Below, piece by piece: positions 16,856 through 23,300 of a DNA stretch of 64,000 nucleotides. The stretch lies in assembly GCF_021729845.1 (NCBI RefSeq), contig NZ_CP063397.1, forward strand, positions 3,858,001-3,922,000, in the 5' to 3' direction. The notes beneath the pieces are model-generated. The model made no database searches and had not been told where the DNA came from. It saw nothing but the letters and a program-made list of their open reading frames with translations. This DNA comes from Rhizobium sp. SL42. GTDB lineage: Bacteria > Pseudomonadota > Alphaproteobacteria > Rhizobiales > Rhizobiaceae. Numbering within the stretch: the stretch's first letter is position 1; each line of letters begins with the position of its first letter. The position numbers and the translations under genes are program-made.

Positions 16856-17202
16856 CGGACCTCCTGGAAACGCTCAAGCGGAATGGGAATACGGACGGGA
16901 ACCTGCGGCATCATGGCCTGCGCCTCGACCGTCGGCGCATCTGTGGGCTTTTCGAGGCTGGCAAGCTTGGCCGGATCAATCGAACGATGGATGTCCCGCC
17001 CAGCGACAAGCTCGGCATCAACAGGAATGCAGTCACCGTAGACGACGCCGGCAAGACGTTCTGCCTTCCGCATTTGCTGCGGCAGCGCGACCCGGCAAGC
17101 CTGGCCGGTTTCGTAGGAAATAACCGCCACTGGCTCTTCCAGACAGGAAGTGTCTTGTGCGTGGCAAGCAACGATTACCATCAAAGCAGCCAGGGTGTTC
17201 AT
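16852..17202 (-). CDS. Small exported protein of unknown function, possible lipoprotein
   Basis: A 116-residue protein with a short N-terminal hydrophobic segment (MNTLAALMVIVACHAQ). The sequence IVAC13 fits a lipobox, so lipidation at C13 is possible; otherwise signal peptidase I could cut after HAQ. The mature part has cysteines C20, C36 and C58 that could form disulfides, and a C-terminus rich in proline and charged residues. The ATG at 17202 has GGAG 7 nt upstream; the preceding GTG is less likely. The exact EcfG promoter upstream suggests an envelope stress role. No family was recognised. Confidence 0.65.
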   Translation of the reverse strand: MNTLAALMVIVACHAQDTSCLEEPVAVISYETGQACRVALPQQMRKAERLAGVVYGDCIPVDAELVAGRDIHRSIDPAKLASLEKPTDAPTVEAQAMMPQVPVRIPIPLERFQEVR

Positions 17203-17229
17203 CACTGATCTCCGCGTTATTTAAATGTT

Positions 17230-17254
17230 AACGCGGGAAAAACCCCGAAGTTCC
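17230..17254 (-). promoter_or_regulatory. EcfG promoter of the exported-protein operon
   Basis: On the minus strand: GGAAC, 16 nt, CGTT, an exact consensus match. The -10 ends 28 bp before the start of the 116-residue exported protein. The -35 lies within the terminator hairpin of the upstream metallopeptidase gene, and the -10 falls in one arm of an 8-bp inverted repeat (17212-17219 with 17229-17236). Confidence 0.83.
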
Positions 17255-17259
17255 GGGGT
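17238..17259 (-). terminator. Rho-independent terminator of the metallopeptidase gene
   Basis: On the minus strand: a 6-bp stem ACCCCG / CGGGGT with loop GAACTT, followed directly by TTTTT. It lies 28 bp after the stop codon of the zinc-ribbon metallopeptidase gene and ends the phyR-kinase-metallopeptidase run. Confidence 0.75.
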
Positions 17260-17286
17260 CTTTGGCATTTAGACGTCAGCCGTCTT

Positions 17287-18360
17287 TCAGGACATCCGAC
17301 CCGAGCGGATCAGTTGATGAATGTATCTGAGCTTTTCGAAAACCGGCTCGGACAGGATGAAGGGATAAAGGTCGTGTTGGCCCATGCTGCGGTTGATGCT
17401 GTTGATCGCAAGCGTCAGTGGTACCCAGGCGCGGATCAACGCCTCGGAGCTGCCGCTGCGATAGCTGTCGAACGTCTTGCTCAGCGTCAGCCCCGATACG
17501 TCCGTATCGGCTTCAGGACTGGTTCTGAGACCAAACGCATCGGCCGTGTCGAGCGCATCTACGATATGGAAATAGTGGGCAAACGTTTCGGCGAAATCCT
17601 CCCAGGGGTGGCTTGCCGCATAGGCGGTAATGTAGCTCAGTTCCCAGCCGATCATCGGACCTTCGGCATAGTGCCGCTTGAGGGCCTCACCATAGTCGAC
17701 CCTCTCGTCGCCAAAGGCTGCGCGAAACGCATCATATTCGCCCCGGTCGCGCACCAGAACATTCCAGTAGTAGTGCCCGACCTCATGACGGAAATGGCCA
17801 AGCAGAGTACGGAACGGTTCACCCAGTGCAACTCTCCGGGCTTCGCGCTCGACATCCGAAGCTTCGGCGATGTTGAGGGTGATCAAGCCGTCCTCATGGC
17901 CGGTCAGCACAGGCCCCTCCTCGGTCGCGATGACCTCGTCGGCAAGAAACTTGAAGCCGAGCCCCTGCGCGGGATCTTCGGCGCGGGTCGTCATCGGCAG
18001 ATCGAAGCGCAGCAGGGAATAGAACAGGTTGCGCTTGGCGAGCTCGATTTTCTGCCAGTTGGCGATGTTCTCGGGAATCGAGATATCCGGAATGGTCATA
18101 TTGTGCCGGCAGGCGACACAAAAGCCCGAGACGTCATTGTCATCGACCAGCCAGTTGCATCCGCCGATATCGGCATTCGCACAGGGATGAGCCGCCCAGC
18201 CGCTTTCTGCAGGATCGCTGAGAACGGCGCTACCGTCCGGCCGCAAGGCAACCATGTCCAGCGCACTTGGCCTGAAGGCCAGGCGCGAGCCGCATGTGAC
18301 GCAGCCATTGTTTTCGAAATGAACGACGTTCGAACAGTTGGAACAACTGAACAGGCGCAT
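17287..18360 (-). CDS. Zinc-ribbon putative metallopeptidase
   Basis: A 357-residue protein. The N-terminus holds two zinc-ribbon-like cysteine sets (C6/C9/C20/C23 and C60/C68/C81/C84). A zincin motif H192-E-V-G-H196 lies in HFRHEVGHYYW, and a downstream WEDFAETFAHYFH segment could supply the third ligand, as in gluzincin-type proteins. This matches the family called putative zinc-binding metallopeptidase (Peptidase_Mx-like). No signal peptide is seen, so it is cytoplasmic. It lies 58 bp downstream of the stress histidine kinase on the same strand and ends at a terminator, so it is probably co-transcribed with phyR and the kinase. The substrate is unknown. Confidence 0.8.
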   Translation of the reverse strand: MRLFSCSNCSNVVHFENNGCVTCGSRLAFRPSALDMVALRPDGSAVLSDPAESGWAAHPCANADIGGCNWLVDDNDVSGFCVACRHNMTIPDISIPENIANWQKIELAKRNLFYSLLRFDLPMTTRAEDPAQGLGFKFLADEVIATEEGPVLTGHEDGLITLNIAEASDVEREARRVALGEPFRTLLGHFRHEVGHYYWNVLVRDRGEYDAFRAAFGDERVDYGEALKRHYAEGPMIGWELSYITAYAASHPWEDFAETFAHYFHIVDALDTADAFGLRTSPEADTDVSGLTLSKTFDSYRSGSSEALIRAWVPLTLAINSINRSMGQHDLYPFILSEPVFEKLRYIHQLIRSGRMS

Positions 18361-18418
18361 GATCAATCACCATTGTCTGGAGAGTGTGGAAGGCCGCCCC
18401 CGGATGAATTCATCGCAA

Positions 18419-19417
18419 CTAGTCGAAGATCTCAAGCGGGAAGGTCAGCTCGTAGCGGATTTCTGCCTGCCCGAATTCGTGCGTTGCCGTTCCGTTGACA
18501 GACGACGGCACCACCCGTTCAAGAACGGTACTGCCAAACCTGTTGGTCTTGACTGCCTTGATGTCTTCGGCATTCGCCATCCCGAAGGGCTCGACCCAGA
18601 GAATACGTACCATGGGACCTTCAGGCGTATCCAGCCGCGTGCAGGTGACCTCGATGGACCGGCGGCGCTGCAGGAAGTCGCCGTGGCTGACCGCATTGAC
18701 GACCAGTTCGTGCAGGGCAAGCCCGATATGCAGCGAAGCGTTCGGCGTGAGAAGCACATCGTCGCCCGAAACATGCACCAGATCCGCATTTTCCTGAACG
18801 TAGCGGTCTACCTGCTGCTTCAGCAGATCTCGAAAATAAGCGCCCCGCCAACTGCTGTCGGTGATCAGATCCTGCGATTGCGACAGCGCATGCAATCGAC
18901 CGCGGAATTTGCCGAGAAACATGTCCAGCGTTCCGGCATAGCGGGCCGTTTGCGACGCTATGCTCTGGATGATCGCCAGCAGATTTTTTGACCGATGACT
19001 GACCTCGCGCAGCAAGGCCCGCAGCAGCCGTTCGCGACGGCGATCCTCGGTGCGATCGATGACAACGGTGATCAGGTGCAGCTCGGCATCGGCCATTTCG
19101 ACCAGCCGGCAGCGAAACTCGAAGAAGCTGTCGTCACCGGCCTCGATCTCGAGGTCGGCCCGGTCGCCCGCCTTGACCAGGGTCGATTTCAACTCTGTCA
19201 GCCGTTCGCCGATATCCGGCCCGAAGATGGAAACGTCCGTCGGCCGCGCACCGGCTTCCAGGCGCCACTGGGGCGGAAGCGCGGTGATGCAGACATAGGT
19301 TCCATCCTTGTCCTGCAGGATCAGGCTGGCACCCATATCGATAAGAGCGGTTATGAAGAACTCGCGCAATTGCTCCTCGCCGCGCTGAGGTTCAAACCAT
19401 GTCAATCGATGTACCAA
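18419..19417 (-). CDS. Soluble HWE/HisKA_2-type sensor histidine kinase
   Basis: A 332-residue kinase without membrane segments. A PAS-like domain occupies about residues 20-120 (LILQDKDGTYVCITALPPQW). The dimerisation box is LREVSHRSKNLLAII with phospho-acceptor H141. The ATP domain has an ALHELVVNAVSHGD N-box (E237, N241) and an NRFGSTVLERVVP G-box, typical of the HWE/HisKA_2 kinases that feed PhyR. It lies about 100 bp downstream of phyR in the same direction. The first codon is TTG with GGAGCAGGA just upstream, and no ATG is available before residue 28. It most likely phosphorylates PhyR in response to a cytoplasmic cue. Confidence 0.87.
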   Translation of the reverse strand: MVHRLTWFEPQRGEEQLREFFITALIDMGASLILQDKDGTYVCITALPPQWRLEAGARPTDVSIFGPDIGERLTELKSTLVKAGDRADLEIEAGDDSFFEFRCRLVEMADAELHLITVVIDRTEDRRRERLLRALLREVSHRSKNLLAIIQSIASQTARYAGTLDMFLGKFRGRLHALSQSQDLITDSSWRGAYFRDLLKQQVDRYVQENADLVHVSGDDVLLTPNASLHIGLALHELVVNAVSHGDFLQRRRSIEVTCTRLDTPEGPMVRILWVEPFGMANAEDIKAVKTNRFGSTVLERVVPSSVNGTATHEFGQAEIRYELTFPLEIFD

Positions 19418-19518
19418 CTGTCCTGCTCCGCCGTTGCTCGGCCCTTCGGATCAGCGCCGGCGCTCCATGCGCCAGCACTTGATCCAAAGCCCCTGACTTT
19501 ATTGCATTTGTCCGCGTG

Positions 19519-20313
19519 TCACGCCTGTTCAGCGACCTGTTCATTGAAGAACAGGGCTTGGCTGATCAGAGCCTTGACCATGTCCGGGTTGAATGGCTTC
19601 GTGACCAGGAAGGCGGGTTCCGGTCGTTCGCCGGTCAGCAGACGCTCGGGGAAAGCCGTGATGAAGATCACCGGAATGGTGTCCACCTTCAGGATATCGT
19701 TAACCGCATCGATACCTGAACTTCCGTCGGCAAGCTGGATGTCCGCCAGCACCATCTTCGGGCTGGTGCGCTTGTAGAGCTCGACCGCCTCGCTATGCGT
19801 CCGGGCGATGCCCGTCACGCGGTGACCGAGATCTTCCACCATCTGCTCGATGTCGAGCGCGATCAGCGGTTCATCCTCGATGATCATGATGTCGGTTGCG
19901 ACCTGGCGCGAAATCTCGGCCGACGCCTCGTTGAAGAAGGTGTTGAATTCGCCCTCGCTCACACCGAGAACGGCCGACGCTTCAGCGGTTGTGAAGCCCT
20001 CGACCGTGACAAGCAGGAAGGCGTGGCGTGCACGGGTCGGAACGGCCGCAAGATTGGCAGCGGCGCGCTTTTCCCAGGCGAAGGGGGAGGTGATGGGCGG
20101 CAGCTCGACCGTGGTTGAATCATAGATCGACACAAACAGGTTATAGAGCGCCACTCGATCATCGCCCTTGTCGGGGAAAATCGATATGTCGGCAATCAGC
20201 GCTTCCAGAACAGCGGCGACATAGGCATCGCCTGACGTCTGTGAACCGGTAACGGCGCGTGCATACCGCCTCAGATAGGGAAGATGTACGGCGACGCGGG
20301 CAGTAAGGGACAT
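19519..20313 (-). CDS. phyR: General stress response regulator PhyR
   Basis: A 264-residue protein with the inverted architecture unique to PhyR: an N-terminal sigma-factor-like domain (residues about 1-135, with AVPTRARHAFLLVTVEGFTT in place of region 4) and a C-terminal receiver. The receiver has E146/D147, phospho-acceptor D191 (VLADIQL), T219 and K239 (LVTKPF). When phosphorylated it binds NepR and frees EcfG. The ATG at 20313 is chosen over one 18 bp upstream because GGAG sits 6 nt before it. An exact EcfG promoter lies upstream. It is divergent from the second nepR-like gene. Confidence 0.95.
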   Translation of the reverse strand: MSLTARVAVHLPYLRRYARAVTGSQTSGDAYVAAVLEALIADISIFPDKGDDRVALYNLFVSIYDSTTVELPPITSPFAWEKRAAANLAAVPTRARHAFLLVTVEGFTTAEASAVLGVSEGEFNTFFNEASAEISRQVATDIMIIEDEPLIALDIEQMVEDLGHRVTGIARTHSEAVELYKRTSPKMVLADIQLADGSSGIDAVNDILKVDTIPVIFITAFPERLLTGERPEPAFLVTKPFNPDMVKALISQALFFNEQVAEQA

Positions 20314-20360
20314 GCATTTCTCCAATCGCATATGGAAATACGGGTGCGGACTCGGCTGAA

Positions 20361-20385
20361 AACGTTCGGCTCAAAAAATAGTTCC
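20361..20385 (-). promoter_or_regulatory. EcfG promoter of phyR
   Basis: On the minus strand: GGAAC, 16 nt, CGTT, an exact match. The -10 ends 47 bp before the phyR ATG. Its -35 is back to back with the -35 of the divergent promoter for the second nepR-like gene, with only 8 bp between them. Confidence 0.88.
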
Positions 20386-20393
20386 ATCGCAGC

Positions 20394-20418
20394 GGAACTT
20401 TTTTGCATCAAAAAGGTT
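20394..20418 (+). promoter_or_regulatory. Candidate EcfG promoter of the second nepR-like gene
   Basis: GGAAC, 16 nt, GGTT, followed 47 bp later by the start codon of the NepR-like gene. As with the DUF1328 copy A promoter, the first -10 base is G. The pairing with the phyR promoter gives a compact divergent control region. Confidence 0.68.
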
Positions 20419-20465
20419 ATCAGGCTATTCGCTCCTGCCTAGTGAACTGACGGAATTGGACAAAG

Positions 20466-20684
20466 ATGGCCAAGAGCCCCCAAGACAAGCCCGAAAAAAG
20501 CAAATCTGCCAATACCAAGGGCCAGAATTCCAAGGGCCAGAATTCCAACGCCCAGAATTCCAATGCATTGATCGCCTCGAAACTGCGCGGATATTACGAC
20601 ACCATTATCGATGAAGGCACCCCGTCGCATCTGATCGACCTGCTCGAACGGCTTCATGAAGCCGAGATCAAGGCGAAGAAGTAA
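20466..20684 (+). CDS. Second NepR-like anti-sigma factor
   Basis: A 72-residue protein whose C-terminal half follows the NepR pattern: LRGYYDTIIDEGTPSHLIDL then LERLHEAEIKAKK, aligned with LREYYQSVQEEGIPERFLNL of the first copy. The N-terminal part is low-complexity, polar and lysine-rich, with five-residue units (KGQNS, KGQNS, NAQNS) encoded by a 15-bp tandem repeat. The I-P-x-R-F core of the first copy is replaced by T-P-S-H-L, so affinity for EcfG or PhyR may differ. It is divergent from phyR with its own EcfG-like promoter. Sinorhizobium meliloti is known to have two such anti-sigma proteins (RsiA1, RsiA2). Confidence 0.85.
   Translation: MAKSPQDKPEKSKSANTKGQNSKGQNSNAQNSNALIASKLRGYYDTIIDEGTPSHLIDLLERLHEAEIKAKK
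20517..20561 (+). repeat. Three 15-bp tandem units inside the second nepR-like gene
   Basis: Three consecutive in-frame copies of AAGGGCCAGAATTCC; the first two are identical and the third differs at two positions. They encode repeated five-residue units in the disordered N-terminal tail. A unit length that is a multiple of three would let copy number vary without a frameshift. Confidence 0.85.
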
Positions 20685-20778
20685 CGACCATCTTCAATGG
20701 CCAGCCCGGGATATCGCCAGGCGGCATATCAAGATCCGGATCGTCAAGATCTTCAATGCCGAAGCTCTCAATCGTCAT
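20668..20778 (-). CDS. Possible 36-residue acidic peptide
   Basis: A short open frame directly after the holin-like gene: the ATG lies within the last codons of that gene, out of frame, with GAGGT 5 nt upstream, so translational coupling is possible. The product begins MTIESFGIEDLDD, is acidic, and contains a DIPGWPLKM segment. Its end overlaps the 3' end of the convergent NepR-like gene by 17 bp. No family was recognised, and it could be a chance frame; the Shine-Dalgarno position and acidic composition are the only support. Confidence 0.35.
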   Translation of the reverse strand: MTIESFGIEDLDDPDLDMPPGDIPGWPLKMVVTSSP

Positions 20779-21220
20779 CTGACCTCGATGAGCCCGCCCC
20801 CTGGCTTTTGGCCATGGCAAAGACAACCGCAGCAATGGCCAGGGTGGCAAACAGCGATTTCCCGCGCATCATCGTCGGAAGCCCCGCAAGGATCTGCAGC
20901 GTCACCGGATCCGGCAATTGTGCCCGTGCAGCCCTCTGCCGCGCCAGAAGCCGTCGCTCCGACCGCCGATTGAGCCCGGAAATTACCCCGACCACAACAA
21001 GAGCGGCGAATGCCGTAACTGCTGCAATGATCAAGGCGGCCGTCACCGGATCATAGGCCCGCGACAGGTAAATGCCGAGCGCCAGAAACAGCGCGATATA
21101 GGCGGTCAATCCGAAGATGCCCGCGACCACGGCCCCAATCAGGGACCGTGCCATGCGCCTCGCCGTCGGCCGCACCTTGCCGAAGACCAGAACACCGAGG
21201 TGTTGCATTAATTGCAGCAT
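20768..21220 (-). CDS. Holin-like small membrane protein (phage holin family/DUF1469-like)
   Basis: A 150-residue protein with two clear membrane segments (about residues 28-50 and 58-82), a basic loop rich in arginine after them (NRRSERRLLARQRAAR), and a third weaker hydrophobic stretch near 120-138. This layout is that of the so-called phage holin family proteins (Holin-X/YqjE-like) that commonly accompany DUF883/YqjD proteins; no phage genes are nearby. The ATG lies 2 bp after the stop codon of the DUF883 gene, so they form an operon under the EcfG promoter at 21665-21689. A role in envelope stress is inferred. Confidence 0.72.
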   Translation of the reverse strand: MLQLMQHLGVLVFGKVRPTARRMARSLIGAVVAGIFGLTAYIALFLALGIYLSRAYDPVTAALIIAAVTAFAALVVVGVISGLNRRSERRLLARQRAARAQLPDPVTLQILAGLPTMMRGKSLFATLAIAAVVFAMAKSQGAGSSRSDDD

Positions 21221-21222
21221 GA

Positions 21223-21606
21223 TCAACGCCGGCTGAGCAACGCGAAGAAATAGCCGATGCCGGCCGCAATCGCGAGCGACTGGAACGGATGGGCCTGCAC
21301 CTGCGCTTTCAGATCCTGCTCCACGCCGACCAGCGTATCACGTGCCGCTTCGACGTACTGCGTCGAGGTTTCGGCGGCATCGGCACCCAACTGGCTAGCC
21401 ACGCTGCCGGCTTCCCGGATCTTGCCGCTGCCGAAGGACGCAACCGTCTTGGTCAACGACGCCAGATCCCGACGAAGGTTATCGAGTTCGGCCTGGATAT
21501 CGGCGGGCGTTGCCGATGCATCGGTCGAAGCAAGCGCCTCGATGCGATCGGCAATATCATTTGCCGTGTCCTCGATCTTCCGTTTGCTGGTGGTCGATAG
21601 CGCCAT
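21223..21606 (-). CDS. DUF883 (ElaB/YqjD-like) protein
   Basis: A 127-residue protein with a long amphipathic, coiled-coil-prone region (ADIQAELDNLRRDLASLTKT) and a C-terminal hydrophobic anchor ending FFALLSRR, the standard form of the YqjD/ElaB family. In E. coli, YqjD is a membrane-anchored, ribosome-associated protein under RpoS control; here an exact EcfG promoter replaces that control. GGAGG precedes the ATG. It is followed closely by the holin-like gene, mirroring the E. coli yqjD-yqjE order. Confidence 0.83.
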   Translation of the reverse strand: MALSTTSKRKIEDTANDIADRIEALASTDASATPADIQAELDNLRRDLASLTKTVASFGSGKIREAGSVASQLGADAAETSTQYVEAARDTLVGVEQDLKAQVQAHPFQSLAIAAGIGYFFALLSRR

Positions 21607-21664
21607 GTCCGGAGCCTCCTTCGAGCGTCTTGAGCGATCACAACGATCCTGTGTTCCGGACGAC

Positions 21665-21689
21665 AACGCGGGAAAGCCGTTTCGGTTCC
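21665..21689 (-). promoter_or_regulatory. EcfG promoter of the DUF883 operon
   Basis: On the minus strand: GGAAC, 16 nt, CGTT, an exact match ending 58 bp before the DUF883 start codon. It is divergent from the csbD promoter. Confidence 0.85.
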
Positions 21690-21723
21690 CTCGCCGAACG
21701 CTCTTTCTTCGGTTGCCAAAACC

Positions 21724-21748
21724 GGAACTTCCGAGACGCCGGCACGTT
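21724..21748 (+). promoter_or_regulatory. EcfG promoter of csbD
   Basis: GGAAC, 16 nt, CGTT, an exact match ending 54 bp before the CsbD-like start codon. Confidence 0.87.
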
Positions 21749-21802
21749 GTAGATGTCGAGGACACGAGCCTCTCATCAAACACAAGACACGGGAGATTTC
21801 CG

Positions 21803-22000
21803 ATGAATTGGAATCAGGTTGAAGGCAATTGGGAACAGTTCAAGGGCAAGGCCCAGGTTCAGTGGGGCAAGCTCACCGGCGATGATCTCGATGTGGTCGC
21901 CGGCAAGCGCAAGGAACTGTCCGGCAAGATCCAAGCCGCTTATGGCAAGACCCAGGAAGAGGCCGATCGCGAAATCGACGACTGGATGAGCAAGAACTAA
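21803..22000 (+). CDS. CsbD-family stress protein
   Basis: A 65-residue hydrophilic protein beginning MNWNQVEGNWEQFKGKAQ, followed by WGKLTGDDLDVVAGKRKEL, the hallmark of the CsbD/YjbJ family. These are abundant small proteins made under general stress; their molecular job is not established. GGGAG precedes the ATG, an exact EcfG promoter lies upstream, and a perfect terminator hairpin follows, so it is a single-gene unit. Confidence 0.93.
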   Translation: MNWNQVEGNWEQFKGKAQVQWGKLTGDDLDVVAGKRKELSGKIQAAYGKTQEEADREIDDWMSKN

Positions 22001-22026
22001 GCTCGACCGGATCATCTATCGGAATG

Positions 22027-22056
22027 GCCCGGAGGCAACCGCCTCCGGGCTTTTTC
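22027..22056 (+). terminator. Rho-independent terminator of csbD
   Basis: A perfect 10-bp stem (GCCCGGAGGC / GCCTCCGGGC) with loop AACC, followed by TTTTTCTTT. It lies 26 bp after the csbD stop codon and 13 bp before the end of the convergent oxygenase gene. Confidence 0.92.
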
Positions 22057-22062
22057 TTTGGC

Positions 22063-22920
22063 TTATGCCGCCGTCGTTGCGCCGTAGGTGACGCCCTTTT
22101 CCTTCAGCCAGCGCCGATAGGCGATCGACGAGGCATCCGCCCGTGTCGGGATTTCCTTGCGCGGTTCAAGCGGCAGGAGAACCGGCCTCTGGTTTTCCAG
22201 AATGATCCGGTCCTGCAGGAAGATGAGCTGCTGGAAATGCACCAGTTCCGTCGTCGTCGAAACATCGTCGATCAGATACATGATCGGATGGGCCCGGCAG
22301 CGGTCCGGATCGAGCGGCTGCACGAACAGTCCGATGACATCCCAGCGCGTGTCCGAGTTCGGGCAGGTTTTGTAGAGAATGGTCGTGAATGGCGTCATCA
22401 CCCGGTACATGTACTGGGTGGTAATGCCGTCGGTTGCCGAAAATGCCGCCTGCGGCTGGAAGAACTTGCAATTCGTCGCCCAGACCTCATCGGCGTCCCG
22501 ACGGATCTCGACATCATATTGCTCGACCTCGGTGTAAGGCTCCGCGCCGAGAACATCCGTGTGCACGAAGGGAAAATGCGCCATGTCGAGAAAGTTCTCG
22601 ACGATGCGGAGACCCGACGCCTTCACCGTCACCACGCCGCACGCCACGTAGCGACGATCCGGCTCGTCGGCCTCCGGCAGCGGAAAGATCTCGCGTTCCG
22701 GATTTCCGAGCGTGGTCCAGAGGAAGCCGAAACGATGGCGCAAAGCCAGCGCCTCGGCGCGCCCCTCGGCAAACACCGCGATCGCTCCGGTCTCCTCCTT
22801 GACCACAGTCAAATCCGTGCCCAGCAGGCGATTGGACGAGCGGCCAACCGGAATGACCGCTTCGGTGTCGATCACGTACCACTGGTCGAGTGATGCTCGA
22901 TCGATTTCGCCTGCTGCCAT
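22063..22920 (-). CDS. Rieske-type oxygenase catalytic subunit lacking the Rieske core
   Basis: A 285-residue protein with the mononuclear-iron domain of Rieske oxygenases: N109-F-L-D112-M-A-H115-F-P-F-V-H120 gives the bridging Asp and two His ligands, and D237 in FLQDRIILENQRP the third. The N-terminus (LDQWYVIDTEAVIPVG, then NRLLGTDLTVVKEETGAIAVF) is that of a normal full-length enzyme. However, the CxH...CxxH cluster region is missing: VF is followed by about 13 unrelated residues and then RFGFLWTTLGNP, which normally follows the cluster domain. It therefore cannot carry its own 2Fe-2S centre. The neighbouring divergent gene encodes just that centre. The substrate is unknown. Confidence 0.82.
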   Translation of the reverse strand: MAAGEIDRASLDQWYVIDTEAVIPVGRSSNRLLGTDLTVVKEETGAIAVFAEGRAEALALRHRFGFLWTTLGNPEREIFPLPEADEPDRRYVACGVVTVKASGLRIVENFLDMAHFPFVHTDVLGAEPYTEVEQYDVEIRRDADEVWATNCKFFQPQAAFSATDGITTQYMYRVMTPFTTILYKTCPNSDTRWDVIGLFVQPLDPDRCRAHPIMYLIDDVSTTTELVHFQQLIFLQDRIILENQRPVLLPLEPRKEIPTRADASSIAYRRWLKEKGVTYGATTAA

Positions 22921-23093
22921 TCTCGTGTTCCTTCATCTGGGGAACGCGCAAATTCCGCTTGAACCCCGCTGCAACCCGCCGCTAGATTGCCCAAAAAATA
23001 GAGCGCGTACAATTGTCAGGCAACAACATTCCCCAGCCCAGCGACCGGAAAAGCAATCGCACAACCAGCGATTTCGTCTTTCGCGGGGCGATC

Positions 23094-23300
23094 ATGTCGG
23101 ACAGTTTCCTGGGTTTTGCCAGACACCGCGCCGCCCGTCTGGACCTCGCGCTGACGATCAGGACCTGCGATGCCGCCGCTTGCGAATTGACCGTCAGCGG
23201 CCCTGACCCGCTGATCGACGCCTTTGAGATGGCCGTCAGCCTCGGGCCTTACGATTGCATCATTCTCGATATTGAACGGAGGGATCATGCCCATGGCTGA
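23094..23300 (+). CDS. Small protein resembling the C-terminal half of acylphosphatase
   Basis: A 68-residue protein. The segment CELTVSGPDPLIDAFEMAVS followed by LGPYDCIILDIE resembles the last strand-helix-strand of acylphosphatases, but the catalytic VQGVGFR phosphate loop is absent, so enzymatic activity is unlikely. It overlaps the start of the Rieske protein gene by 14 bp, which implies coupled translation and a role linked to the oxygenase. The ATG was chosen over an upstream TTG because the family-like part begins there. Identity is tentative. Confidence 0.5.
   Translation: MSDSFLGFARHRAARLDLALTIRTCDAAACELTVSGPDPLIDAFEMAVSLGPYDCIILDIERRDHAHG

Noticed and set aside
20768..21220. Holin-like protein as evidence for a prophage.
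   Set aside because: No capsid, terminase, lysin or integrase genes in the window; the gene pairs with DUF883 as in non-phage yqjD-yqjE loci.
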